Below, piece after piece: positions 52,907 through 61,769 of a stretch of 64,000 nt of DNA. The translations under genes and the position numbers were made by a program. How positions within the stretch are numbered: position 1 is the first letter of the stretch; each line of letters opens with the position of its first letter. Source of the DNA: Methylotenera sp. (lineage in GTDB: Bacteria; Pseudomonadota; Gammaproteobacteria; Burkholderiales; Methylophilaceae). The stretch covers positions 280,001-344,000 of the forward strand of contig NZ_JAUXOY010000014.1 of assembly GCF_030684185.1 (NCBI RefSeq), given 5' to 3'. The notes below the pieces were generated by a model. It was given only the letters and a program-made list of their open reading frames with translations, searched no databases and had not been told where the DNA came from.

Positions 52907-54079
52907 ATGCAAGTTTTTAAAAAAATTGGCTTAGGGTTGTTTGCATTCCTAGCCTCGCTCAATGCGTATGCTGAATATTCCTGGAATTTCCCTGAGCCAG
53001 TAACGCCAATGGCGTTAGATACATTGCACGTGCACAACAAATTTATGTTAATTACGATGGCAATATTTGTAGTCGTGCTCGCTATTATGATTTATTCGAT
53101 TTTTGCACATCGTAAAAGCAAAGGTTACAAAGCAGTAGCTGATAAAGCGCCATCAACTGCGGTTGAAATTTTCTGGACGCTTGTACCGTTTGTAATTTTA
53201 TTACTAATTGACTTTGTGATAATGGGTATTCCAGCGTATCACAGTGTGATTATGATGGAGGATACGCGTGATAAAGCTACGATGGTTGTAAAAGTCACAG
53301 GGTCTCAATGGCGCTGGCAGTATGAATATATGGACGGAGACGCCAAGGGTATTAAATTCGTAAGTAACTTGTCTACGCCAAAAGAGCAGACGGATAAAGG
53401 TTTTGACGGTAAAAAAGATGAACAGTATCTGCTTGAAGTTGATAATCGACTGGTGTTGCCGGTGGGTGAAAAAGTACGTATTTTGATGACCGCAACTGAT
53501 GTTATGCACAACTGGTGGGTGCCGCAATTTGGTTCTTCACGCCTTGCCGTGCCAGGATTTATTCGTGAAACATGGGTGCAGGTTGATAAAGCGGGCACTT
53601 ATCGCGGTCAATGTAAGGAGTTGTGTGGCAAAGGTCACGGTTACATGCCAGTAGTGGTTGATGCTGTGCCGATGAATGAGTTCAAAGTATGGGTAGCCAC
53701 CAAAAAAGAAGAGCTAGCAAAAGCAGATGCGGGTGCTGATAAGGAGTGGACAAAAGAAGAGCTTGTTGCTACTGGCAAGGGTGTTTACGATAAAAACTGT
53801 GCGGTATGTCACCAAGTGAGTGGTGCCGGTCTGCCACCAGCTTTCCCTGCATTAACAGGAAGTAAAGCTGTAACGTCACCTATTTTTGGTGAAGATGGTA
53901 AGTATCTGAAGGACGGGCATCTGGATCGCGTGTTGAATGGTATACGTGTGATGCCCGGATGGAAAGCGTTGCTTAATGATACGGAAATTGCGTCAGTCAT
54001 TACCTATGAGCGAAACGCTTTAGGAAATAGTGTCGGCGATGTATTGCAACCAGCGCAAGTTAAAGCTGCTCGCCAGTAA
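52907..54079 (+). CDS. coxB: Cytochrome c oxidase subunit II with fused cytochrome c domain
   Basis: This 390-residue protein has a signal peptide, two membrane segments (about 45-120) and a periplasmic CuA domain. The Cu ligands are visible in VMHNWWVPQFG and QCKELCGKGHGYM (C-x3-C-x3-H-x2-M). A C-terminal c-type cytochrome domain has CAVCH (about 295-299) and an axial Met in GIRVMPGW. It takes electrons from cytochrome c and passes them to subunit I. coxA follows 65 bp downstream. Confidence 0.97.
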   Translation: MQVFKKIGLGLFAFLASLNAYAEYSWNFPEPVTPMALDTLHVHNKFMLITMAIFVVVLAIMIYSIFAHRKSKGYKAVADKAPSTAVEIFWTLVPFVILLLIDFVIMGIPAYHSVIMMEDTRDKATMVVKVTGSQWRWQYEYMDGDAKGIKFVSNLSTPKEQTDKGFDGKKDEQYLLEVDNRLVLPVGEKVRILMTATDVMHNWWVPQFGSSRLAVPGFIRETWVQVDKAGTYRGQCKELCGKGHGYMPVVVDAVPMNEFKVWVATKKEELAKADAGADKEWTKEELVATGKGVYDKNCAVCHQVSGAGLPPAFPALTGSKAVTSPIFGEDGKYLKDGHLDRVLNGIRVMPGWKALLNDTEIASVITYERNALGNSVGDVLQPAQVKAARQ

Positions 54080-54144
54080 GTAATTGTCGCAATTTGAGTT
54101 TAAACAATAATTAATTATTTAGTTTGAGTAATTAGGAGATAGCA

Positions 54145-55737
54145 ATGAGTACAACAACGACAGCACATCATGAAGAACATGCTGAACACCCGACAGGGAT
54201 TATGCGCTGGTTGACCACCACCAATCATAAAGACATCGGTACGATGTACCTTACTTTCGCTCTGATTATGTTTTTTGTGGGCGGCGCCATGATTTTGGCT
54301 ATTCGTGCTGAATTATTTCAGCCTGGTCTTCAGCTATTGAACCCGGAGTTCTTTAATCAGCTGATTGGTGTACATGCCTTGATTATGATTTTTGCCGCAT
54401 TGATGCCGGCAGCTACAGGATTTGCTAACTGGATGATTCCATTGCAGATTGGTGCGCCAGATATGGCGTTGCCTCGCTTGAACAACTGGGGTTTTTGGTT
54501 GTTGCCTCCGTCAGCGATTCTACTAACATTACCATTTACGCTGGCGATGTTCGGTATTGGTGATGGTGCCTTAGCTACGGGTTGGACGTTTTACCCGCCT
54601 TTATCTATTCAAGGTGGTATTGGTGTAGATTTTGCAATTTTTGCAGTTCATTTGTTGGGTATTTCTTCTGTGCTAGGTTCAATTAACATTATTGTTACGC
54701 TGTTTAATATGCGTGCGCCTGGCATGACACTAATGAAAATGTCTTTGTTTTGCTGGGGTTGGTTGATAACGGCATTCTTATTAGTGGCGACTATTCCTGT
54801 TTTAGCTGGCGCAGTCACGATGTTGTTAACAGATCGCCACTTTGGTACTCACTTCTTTGATGCGGCGGGCGGTGGTGATCCAGTCATGTTTCAGCATTTA
54901 TTTTGGTTTTTTGGCCACCCTGAAGTGTATATTTTATTACTTCCAGTGTGGGGTTTCATTCCACAAATCCTGGAAACCTTCTCACGTAAACCAATGTACG
55001 GCTATAAAGCACAAGTGTATTCATTCTGGGCAATTGGTGCATTGTCAGTGGTAGTTTGGGCTCATCACTTTTTTACATCTGGAATGCCAGTACCAGCATT
55101 GCTTTACTTCATGTATAGCACAATGGCTATTTCATTGCCGCTAGCGGTGATGTTCTTCTGCTGGATTAAAACAATGTGGAAAGGCTCTATGAGCTTTGAA
55201 ACGCCAATGTTATTCACGGTGGGCTGGATTATATTGTTTGGTATCGGTGGACTGACAGGCTTGGTGCTTGCTGACGTTGCAGCTGATGCGCAATATCATA
55301 ATAGTTATTTTGTGGTTGCTCATTTCCATTACACGCTGTTTGCTGGCGGCATCATGGGTATTATGGCTGGAACGTACTTCTGGCTGCCTAAGATGACTGG
55401 ACATATGTATAACGAGAAGTTAGGTAAGTTGCATTTCTGGTTAACTGCAATTTCATTTAATCTGACGTTTATTCCACAATTCTTCTTAGGTTTGGCTGGT
55501 ATGCCTCGTCGCATTCCGGACTACGCATTACAGTTTGCTGAATTTAATATGATTTCTTCAATTGCCGCCTTCGTACTTGGTTTGTCACAGTTGATATTTG
55601 TTTACAACATTGTGAGTTGTGTAAAAGGTGGTAAAAAAGCGACAGATCGAGTTTGGGAAGGTGCGCATGGCTTGGAGTGGACTTTGCCATCACCACCGCC
55701 GTACCATAGCTTTTCTGAGCAACCGACGGTTAAGTAA
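54145..55737 (+). CDS. coxA: Cytochrome c oxidase subunit I (aa3 type)
   Basis: This 530-residue subunit has twelve membrane segments. Heme a and a3-CuB ligands are visible in LIGVHALIMIFAALMP (His), FFGHPEVYILLLP (CuB His, Glu gate of the D-path and cross-linked Tyr), WAHHFFTSGMP (two CuB His), and VVAHFHYTLFAGG (heme His pair). It reduces oxygen to water while pumping protons. The N-terminal cytosolic tail is His-rich (TTTTAHHEEHAEHPTG). Confidence 0.98.
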   Translation: MSTTTTAHHEEHAEHPTGIMRWLTTTNHKDIGTMYLTFALIMFFVGGAMILAIRAELFQPGLQLLNPEFFNQLIGVHALIMIFAALMPAATGFANWMIPLQIGAPDMALPRLNNWGFWLLPPSAILLTLPFTLAMFGIGDGALATGWTFYPPLSIQGGIGVDFAIFAVHLLGISSVLGSINIIVTLFNMRAPGMTLMKMSLFCWGWLITAFLLVATIPVLAGAVTMLLTDRHFGTHFFDAAGGGDPVMFQHLFWFFGHPEVYILLLPVWGFIPQILETFSRKPMYGYKAQVYSFWAIGALSVVVWAHHFFTSGMPVPALLYFMYSTMAISLPLAVMFFCWIKTMWKGSMSFETPMLFTVGWIILFGIGGLTGLVLADVAADAQYHNSYFVVAHFHYTLFAGGIMGIMAGTYFWLPKMTGHMYNEKLGKLHFWLTAISFNLTFIPQFFLGLAGMPRRIPDYALQFAEFNMISSIAAFVLGLSQLIFVYNIVSCVKGGKKATDRVWEGAHGLEWTLPSPPPYHSFSEQPTVK

Positions 55738-55809
55738 AGCTGATAGATATTGATGACGTTATTAAAACCCCAGTTTGATGAGTAAGATAATTAAACTGGG
55801 TTTGTTTGG

Positions 55810-55929
55810 ATGAATATGGATAACAAAGAAACAAAAACTAAAATCAGCAGTAAAAAAATTGCACTCATTTTAGGGGGCATTGCATTGATTTGGTATGTAG
55901 TGTCAATATTTACAATATGGCATCAATAA
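55810..55929 (+). CDS. Small single-span protein of the oxidase cluster
   Basis: This ORF of 39 codons plus stop is absent from the track. It starts MNMDNKETKTKISSKKIALI and ends with a hydrophobic span and WYVVSIFTIWHQ. Its length, position between coxA and ctaG, basic N-part and single membrane segment match the 'cytochrome oxidase small assembly protein' found at this position in other betaproteobacteria. The ctaG start overlaps it by 13 bp. Its role is inferred from position. Confidence 0.75.
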   Translation: MNMDNKETKTKISSKKIALILGGIALIWYVVSIFTIWHQ

Positions 55930-56489
55930 ACGAAATCAAAGCATTAACTGCTAAAGAGCAGCTTGATTTAAAAAACAAATTACTGGTACGTAAGATTTTA
56001 TGGATGTTGCTGGGTTCGTTGTTGTTTGCTTTTGCACTTGTGCCTTTGTATGACGTTTTATGTAGTTTAACTGGATTGAATGGAAAAACTAACAATTCTA
56101 CCGCTGTGTTATCAAAGGCAAAAGTAGATAACACGCGTTGGTTAAATGTTCAGTTCACCACGAATGTAATGCCAGGGCTTGGTTGGAATTTTTACCCTAA
56201 GCAGACAAGTATCAGGTTACACCCAGGACAAATTGAAACGGTCATATTTATTGCAAAAAATACTACAAATGAAGTGGTGGTCGGCAGGGCGGTTCCAAGT
56301 GTTACACCTGGCATTGCAGCCGCCAATCTTAAAAAAATTGAGTGTTTTTGTTTTGTAAACCAATCCCTTAAACCAGGTGAGGAAAAAGAAATGCCCTTAC
56401 GTTTTTTTGTTAGCCCTGAGCTACCGAAAGATGTTTCTGACATGACGTTATCATATGCATTTTTTCCATCGGTGGATGGTGCTAAGTAA
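55917..56489 (+). CDS. ctaG: Cytochrome c oxidase assembly protein CtaG (Cox11 type)
   Basis: This 190-residue protein has one membrane span (ILWMLLGSLLFAFALVPLYDVLCSLTGLNG). The periplasmic Cox11 domain has TNVMPGLGWNFYPKQ and IECFCFVNQSLKPGEEKEMPLRFFVSPEL. The Cu(I)-binding CFCF motif is present. It delivers copper to CuB of subunit I. I start it at the ATG 27 bp into the track ORF (MASINEIKALTAKE); the upstream residues overlap the small ORF. Confidence 0.95.
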   Translation: MASINEIKALTAKEQLDLKNKLLVRKILWMLLGSLLFAFALVPLYDVLCSLTGLNGKTNNSTAVLSKAKVDNTRWLNVQFTTNVMPGLGWNFYPKQTSIRLHPGQIETVIFIAKNTTNEVVVGRAVPSVTPGIAAANLKKIECFCFVNQSLKPGEEKEMPLRFFVSPELPKDVSDMTLSYAFFPSVDGAK

Positions 56490-56579
56490 GTACGGTTGTT
56501 TGCAGTTTATGGTGAGGTAATGGCGGCTTATTGGCCATTGTAAATTTAATATTTATAAAAAATGCACGGGAGTTATTGC

Positions 56580-57488
56580 ATGGCGACACATTCTAACAAT
56601 CAATATTACGTACCGCACGGTAGTATATATCCAGCTATCATCTCTATTGGGCTGCTTTCTTTAGCGTCGGGTTTTGTTTTTAGCATAGCTAATAATCAAA
56701 GCGCAGATTTAGCTTATCTTCAAACACCTGGTAAATGGATGATGGTTTTTGGCGCGCTTCTCATTCTATCTATGGTATTTAAGTGGATGGGTTCCGTAAT
56801 TACCGAAAGTTTGACAGGTAGTTATAAAAGTTGGGAAGATAAATCGTTTCGCATTGGCATGATTGTTTTCATTTGTTCTGAACTTGCCTTTTTTGCAGCC
56901 TTTTTTGGCGCATTATTTTATATGCGCGTATTGTCTGTGCCAGAGTTGGCATCGTTTGACCCCTTATTCACGCCGTATAAAGACTTTCTAGGCACATGGC
57001 CTTCAATAGGTCCTGGCGGCGCGGTATTAGGCGCAGAATATGTGCCAGATCCTAAGTTTATGGCTATGGGCTGGAGTGGCTTGCCAGCAATAAATACGGC
57101 TTTATTGTTATCTTCTGGTGCCACTATCACATGGGCACATTGGGCATTGATTAGAAATAATCGTAAACAACTCATTCTTGGCATGGCACTCACCGTGGCG
57201 CTTGGCGTAACTTTCCTGATTTGTCAGGGTTTGGAATATCACCATGCCTATACTGAAATGGGCTTAACGCTCGGTAGCGGCGCTTATGGTGCGAGCTTCT
57301 TTATGTTGACTGGTTTTCACGGTTTTCATGTGTTGCTCGGTACTTTGATGTTGATCGTTATTCTGCTCCGTTGTATAAAGGGCCATTTTACGCCAGAGCA
57401 TCACTTTGGTTTTGAAGGTGTCGCGTGGTATTGGCACTTTGTTGACGTAGTTTGGTTAGGTTTGTTTATATTTGTCTATATTCTTTAA
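56580..57488 (+). CDS. coxC: Cytochrome c oxidase subunit III
   Basis: This 302-residue polytopic protein (seven segments) starts MATHSNNQYYVPHGSIYP, with GGGAG-type bases (CGGGAG) 7 nt before this ATG. Visible are SELAFFAAFFGALFY, a segment with LGTWPSIGPGGAVLGAE, ICQGLEYHHAYTEMGLTLGSGAYG, and the terminal FEGVAWYWHFVDVVWLGLFIFVYIL signature. It stabilises the oxidase and proton uptake. The longer track start adds six residues. Confidence 0.96.
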   Translation: MATHSNNQYYVPHGSIYPAIISIGLLSLASGFVFSIANNQSADLAYLQTPGKWMMVFGALLILSMVFKWMGSVITESLTGSYKSWEDKSFRIGMIVFICSELAFFAAFFGALFYMRVLSVPELASFDPLFTPYKDFLGTWPSIGPGGAVLGAEYVPDPKFMAMGWSGLPAINTALLLSSGATITWAHWALIRNNRKQLILGMALTVALGVTFLICQGLEYHHAYTEMGLTLGSGAYGASFFMLTGFHGFHVLLGTLMLIVILLRCIKGHFTPEHHFGFEGVAWYWHFVDVVWLGLFIFVYIL

Positions 57489-57500
57489 AATAAGCCAATA

Positions 57501-57530
57501 AAAAAGGCGATGCCCATGCATCGCCTTTTT
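57501..57530. terminator. Bidirectional terminator after coxC
   Basis: The perfect 13-bp hairpin AAAAAGGCGATGC / GCATCGCCTTTTT with a 4-nt loop lies between coxC and the convergent DUF2909 gene. Confidence 0.92.
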
Positions 57531-57577
57531 TATTCAACTGATCAAGATGATTGCTAGTAGTAAACCCAGTAATAATG

Positions 57578-57772
57578 TTAATGACCAATTAGGCCAAAAT
57601 AGTAGCCTAACATCAATAGGATAAACAATGTAATTGAAAGGCCAATACGTAGAGTGAGGGCTTTCACAGTTCTTTCGCCGCCAGTTTTGTCTTTAGCCAA
57701 AAAATAAAGTGCGGAAAATAAACTGCCAATAATCACAATTAAAGCTAAAACAATAAATACTTTTATTAACAT
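57578..57772 (-). CDS. DUF2909 twin-transmembrane protein
   Basis: This 64-residue protein has two membrane spans (FIVLALIVIIGSLFSALYFLA and LSITLFILLMLGYYFGLIGH) joined by a short charged loop with KDKTGGERTVKALTLRIGLS. That loop is the hallmark of the DUF2909/'twin transmembrane protein' family found beside oxidase genes. It is on the minus strand between coxC and surf1. The role is unknown. Confidence 0.88.
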   Translation of the reverse strand: MLIKVFIVLALIVIIGSLFSALYFLAKDKTGGERTVKALTLRIGLSITLFILLMLGYYFGLIGH

Positions 57773-57804
57773 GATTTTGCCTAATATGAATTTGAATAAG
57801 CATT

Positions 57805-58656
57805 ATGAGTCACACAGGAAACAAATTCAATCGTGAAACAAAAGCAATGATAAAACCCATTCAATTTAGAGTAAATCGTTATATTTTCAGGCCAACACTA
57901 ATGGGTATAGTAATTACTTTGATATGTATCCCATTATTTATTAAGTTCGGTCTATGGCAATATAATAAAGCACAGCAAAAGCTTGCAATACAAACGGCAT
58001 ATAACCATGCAAAAGTAGATGAGGCCATTCAATTCCCGCTGAATAATATAAAAAATCAACAGTTGGATATTGATGATTGGAAGTTTAAAAAGGTGGCGGT
58101 AACGGGGGTATATGATACAAAGTATCAGTTTTTACTAGATAATCAGGTGGAAGGTAAACGAGTTGGCTTTCACGTTATCACCCCTTTAAAAATTGATCAT
58201 ACTTCGCGATACGTGTTAATTAATCGTGGTTGGGTGTTAGGTAAAGATACACATACAGATTTGCCTATATTTAATACCCCTGTGGGGACGCAAACAATCA
58301 TAGGTCAAATTTGGGTTCCCAGTAAGAAAATATTTACATTAGAAGCTGAGCCTATGGCCGTAAATAGTGGAAAAAGTAATAGCGAACCATGGAAAATGGT
58401 TTGGCAGAATATGGATATTGATAAATATAAGCAGCTCGTGCCGTTTACTGTGTCTGATATGGCAATTAAATTGGATCAAAATAGTGAGGCGGGTGGTTTT
58501 GTTAGAAACTGGCAGGTGCCAGCAGAGCGTATAACCACGCATATTGGCTATGCCTATCAGTGGTTTGGCTTTGCATTCGCAACGCTGCTTATTTTTATTT
58601 ACATGAGTTTTACCAAGGATAGGCATGAAATAAAGCCGGAGATAAATGCTAAGTAG
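57805..58656 (+). CDS. SURF1-family oxidase assembly protein
   Basis: This protein of up to 283 residues has two membrane spans at its ends (GIVITLICIPLFIKFGLWQYNKAQQK and HIGYAYQWFGFAFATLLIFIYMSF). A periplasmic domain has VAVTGVYDTKYQFLLDNQVEGKRVGFHVITPL and VLINRGWV. These are the SURF1 signatures; the protein assists heme a insertion. A later ATG (57847, MIKPIQFRVNRYIFRP) may be the true start, as no clear ribosome site precedes the first. Confidence 0.93.
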   Translation: MSHTGNKFNRETKAMIKPIQFRVNRYIFRPTLMGIVITLICIPLFIKFGLWQYNKAQQKLAIQTAYNHAKVDEAIQFPLNNIKNQQLDIDDWKFKKVAVTGVYDTKYQFLLDNQVEGKRVGFHVITPLKIDHTSRYVLINRGWVLGKDTHTDLPIFNTPVGTQTIIGQIWVPSKKIFTLEAEPMAVNSGKSNSEPWKMVWQNMDIDKYKQLVPFTVSDMAIKLDQNSEAGGFVRNWQVPAERITTHIGYAYQWFGFAFATLLIFIYMSFTKDRHEIKPEINAK

Positions 58657-58734
58657 TTTAGATATCACCATGTATTTAGATTGGCAATTTATAATGATAT
58701 TGATATTTACCCTTATTAATTAAATGAGTTTTAC

Positions 58735-59346
58735 ATGCAAAACGAACAACAATTACCTGAATTAAAAATGCAGCGTAAAGGTCGCATAATCCTGATTCTG
58801 ATGCTGATATTTTTTGTTGTACCTATCGCCGTTGTCATCATGATGTATAAATTTAATTGGATGCCAAATGGCGCAAGCGTAGGCGAGTTGGTTCGTCCAG
58901 CACGCTTATTAAGCGCAACTGGTGAGTTAAAGAACAGCGAAGGATTGGACTTGCCAAACCAGTTCTGGAAGGATAAGTGGAGTGTTGTATATATTGCTGG
59001 CGATTGCCAAAAAAAATGTTTAGATAAATTGCACGATATGCGTCAGTTGCATGTTTCACTTTATAAAGACATGCCACGTGCTCAGCGTGTATTGATGACT
59101 ACGACTCAAGATGTGAATAGAATTAAACTCGACTATCCTGATTTAATTATCGTTAATCAATCAATCGAAAATATATCAAATTACACAAAGCAGTTTCAAG
59201 TCAATGATGAAAACGTAATTTTGAGTAATCGCTTATATTTAGTTGATCCACTTGGCCATTTGATGATGAGTTACCAATCGCAGGTGCCGCTGCCTGAAGT
59301 TCGCAAAGATATTACGCGATTGTTAAGATTCTCCTGGGCTGGTTAA
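58735..59346 (+). CDS. SCO1-like thioredoxin-fold membrane protein
   Basis: This 203-residue protein has an N-terminal membrane anchor (IILILMLIFFVVPIAVVIMMYKF). A thioredoxin-like domain has WSVVYIAGDCQKKCLDKLHDMRQLHVSL. The C-x3-C matches the copper-site spacing of SCO proteins, but the usual distal His is not obvious. Similar proteins lie between surf1 and ctaA in many betaproteobacteria, and no separate SCO gene follows ctaB here. It may act in CuA loading or as a thiol reductant; this is inferred. ctaA starts 1 bp later. Confidence 0.8.
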   Translation: MQNEQQLPELKMQRKGRIILILMLIFFVVPIAVVIMMYKFNWMPNGASVGELVRPARLLSATGELKNSEGLDLPNQFWKDKWSVVYIAGDCQKKCLDKLHDMRQLHVSLYKDMPRAQRVLMTTTQDVNRIKLDYPDLIIVNQSIENISNYTKQFQVNDENVILSNRLYLVDPLGHLMMSYQSQVPLPEVRKDITRLLRFSWAG

Positions 59347-59347
59347 G

Positions 59348-60355
59348 ATGTATTTAACTACAAAAATCTACAGGTATTTTAAAGCTTTAGTATTAATCGC
59401 TTCAGTTTTAGCATTATGTGTTGCTGTGCTTGGTGCTTATGTCAGGCTTACCGATGCTGGTCTAGGCTGCCCTGACTGGCCAGGTTGTTATGGTACGCTG
59501 ACCGTGCCGCAAAGTGAAGCGGCGATTGCCAGTGCACAGGCAGGCTACCCGCACAGTACCGTTGAAGTGGGTAAGGCGTGGCGTGAAATGGCACACCGTT
59601 ACTTAGCTGGTATATTGGGTTTGATTGTTCTGGCTATTTTTATATTCGGATGGCGCGCAAAAGCCGAAATAAAATGTTCCCCGTGGACACCGACCTTTCT
59701 ACTCGTACTGATTACATTTCAGGCGATGCTGGGTATGTGGACAGTCACAATGTTACTCAAACCAGCCATCGTCAGCGCGCACCTGCTGGGCGGAATGTCG
59801 ACACTGGCTATTCTAACTTGGCTAGCACATCGGCATTGGGGGCATTACTCCGCGAGTATTGTGAAATCAGGCCGCCTTAAGTTTGCTATACGCTTCGCAC
59901 TATTGATTCTATTTATGCAGATTTTTTTAGGTGGCTGGACTAGCACCAATTACGCAGCCCTTGCTTGTACTGACTTTCCAACCTGCCACGGCATGTGGGT
60001 GCCGGAAATGGATTTTAAAGATGCATTTCACATGGTTCGTGAGTTAGGGCAAAGTGCCAATGGTGGTGGCTTAACGCTTGCTTCAATCACTGCAATTCAG
60101 TGGGCGCATCGAGTTGGTGCGCTGATCACCTTTATTTATTTGGGTTTACTGGTGCTCAACATAATGAAGTACTGGCAGTTAAAACGTCTGGGCATAACCT
60201 TGTTTGTAGTGCTATGTGCCCAAATTTTGTTAGGAATTTCTAATCTGATATTGCATTTGCCCTTAGTCCTTGCTGTTGCACACAACTTTACTGCGGGCTT
60301 GCTAGTGATTATTTTGGTGACGTTAAACTCCAAAATTTCTAGCTCTTCTAGGTAA
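59348..60355 (+). CDS. ctaA: Heme A synthase (COX15/CtaA)
   Basis: This 335-residue polytopic enzyme oxidises the C8 methyl of heme O to give heme A. The signature GAYVRLTDAGLGCPDWPGCYGTLTVPQ is complete. Heme-ligand His lie in WREMAHRYLAGILG, AHLLGGMSTLAILTWLAHRH, IQWAHRVGALITF and LAVAHNFTAGLLV. A second Cys pair is in AALACTDFPTCHGMWVPE. It lies between the SCO-like gene and ctaB. Confidence 0.96.
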   Translation: MYLTTKIYRYFKALVLIASVLALCVAVLGAYVRLTDAGLGCPDWPGCYGTLTVPQSEAAIASAQAGYPHSTVEVGKAWREMAHRYLAGILGLIVLAIFIFGWRAKAEIKCSPWTPTFLLVLITFQAMLGMWTVTMLLKPAIVSAHLLGGMSTLAILTWLAHRHWGHYSASIVKSGRLKFAIRFALLILFMQIFLGGWTSTNYAALACTDFPTCHGMWVPEMDFKDAFHMVRELGQSANGGGLTLASITAIQWAHRVGALITFIYLGLLVLNIMKYWQLKRLGITLFVVLCAQILLGISNLILHLPLVLAVAHNFTAGLLVIILVTLNSKISSSSR

Positions 60356-60401
60356 TCTATTACTGATGAACCAGCATCTTTAATCTTATAAGTAGCTTCA
60401 C

Positions 60402-61343
60402 ATGATAGTTGAATTAAACAAAAGTAAGCGAGAGCGTCAAATGAGTATCAATGCAACCACAATGCAAAGTATAGGCTTAAGCATTAAAAGCTTCTTTTCT
60501 CTATGTAAACCTAGAGTCACATCGCTTATCGTATTTACGGCAATTATCGGCATGTACCTCGCCAAACCTGCTGTCGAGGCAATGCCGCTAACGTTGCTGC
60601 TTGCAACCACGCTTGGTATCGCATTTGCGTCGGGTGCAGCGGCAGCATTTAATTGCCTGATTGAACATAAAATCGATGCAGTAATGGCGCGCACGCGTGC
60701 ACGAGCCTTGCCGACAGGCCAAGTTTCTTCAATGCAAACCATGATATTTGCAACCATACTTGGTGGCAGTGGTTTAGCTATACTTTACTTTTATGTAAAC
60801 CCGCTCACAATGTGGCTAACGTTTGCAACCTTCGTCGGTTATGCGGTTATTTATACTGTATTCTTAAAACCAGCGACACCAATGAACATCGTCATAGGTG
60901 GCGCATCAGGTGCCATGCCGCCAATATTAGGCTGGGCAGCAGTAAACAATACCGTTTCACCAGAGTCGCTTATTATGTTTTTAATTATCTTTGCGTGGAC
61001 CCCGCCGCATTTTTGGGCATTGGCGCTATATAGACGTGAAGAATATGCGAAAGTAGGTATGCCTATGCTACCCGTTACGCACGGCGAGGCGTTTACGCTG
61101 CTACATATATTGCTCTATACCATTATTTTGGTGGCGGTATCACTTATGCCTTATGGACTAGGTATGAGTGGCTTAATCTATCTGGTATCAGCAGTTGTTT
61201 TAAATGCTATTTTTATGGCCTATGTGATTGGTTTGTATCGACAATATTCAGATGATTTGGCAAAACGTACATTCAAATATTCAATTATTTACTTAACATT
61301 ACTTTTTGCAGCGCTATTAGTAGACCACTACTGGCTAATTTAG
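60402..61343 (+). CDS. ctaB: Protoheme IX farnesyltransferase (heme O synthase)
   Basis: This UbiA-family membrane enzyme of up to 313 residues has the prenyl-diphosphate motif [27 protein letters not shown] (N-x3-D-x2-M). The second Asp-rich loop lies near [45 protein letters not shown] is the standard N-terminal start. It adds a farnesyl group to heme B to make heme O, the substrate of CtaA. A later ATG (60441, MSINATTMQ) may be the true start. Confidence 0.96.
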   Translation: MIVELNKSKRERQMSINATTMQSIGLSIKSFFSLCKPRVTSLIVFTAIIGMYLAKPAVEAMPLTLLLATTLGIAFASGAAAAFNCLIEHKIDAVMARTRARALPTGQVSSMQTMIFATILGGSGLAILYFYVNPLTMWLTFATFVGYAVIYTVFLKPATPMNIVIGGASGAMPPILGWAAVNNTVSPESLIMFLIIFAWTPPHFWALALYRREEYAKVGMPMLPVTHGEAFTLLHILLYTIILVAVSLMPYGLGMSGLIYLVSAVVLNAIFMAYVIGLYRQYSDDLAKRTFKYSIIYLTLLFAALLVDHYWLI

Positions 61344-61769
61344 GTGCACTAAGAGCAATTTATAGGGTAACTTTCAAGTTAAAATACAAAATAGCCTGTT
61401 TTAAATTGAGATGGTATTGCTGACAAAACAAAAGAGATTGGCTGTCAAGCTAATCTCTTTTGTTTTAGTACGTCTAGGGCTATTCAAATGTCCGGCTCTT
61501 TGGTTAATATAAGCTATTTACAAAGGATTCGTGCTACTTAAAACACCCCCTTTTTACCTATGTAAAAAAGAAAGCGGATAGCCTATTTTAAAGTGAGCAA
61601 TTATTTCCTTTTTGAGAATGGCTATATTGCTGTGTTTGAAATATAAGAAGTTAAATCAGTCACTACTTTAGCAGTGGGGCTACAGCGGGCAAGATGATTT
61701 CTATAAATAGTTTGATTAAAGAAAGCTTATTACAAGAACCATCTAGTTTGTAATCTGTAAGGAACATTA
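61344..61769 (+). other. Intergenic region ctaB-parE
   Basis: This 426-bp AT-rich gap has no convincing gene. It holds a strong terminator (listed separately). Two imperfect 20-bp direct repeats, ATAGCCTGTTTTAAATTGAG and ATAGCCTATTTTAAAGTGAG, lie at 61391 and 61578 with three mismatches. The parE promoter should lie toward the right end. GTAAGGAACATTA gives parE a good ribosome site. Confidence 0.6.
61425..61466. terminator. Terminator downstream of the oxidase/heme A cluster
   Basis: A 19-bp stem, AAAACAAAAGAGATTGGCT with its complement and one G-T pair, has loop GTCA. It is flanked by A-rich and T-rich stretches and lies 80 bp after ctaB. Confidence 0.9.
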
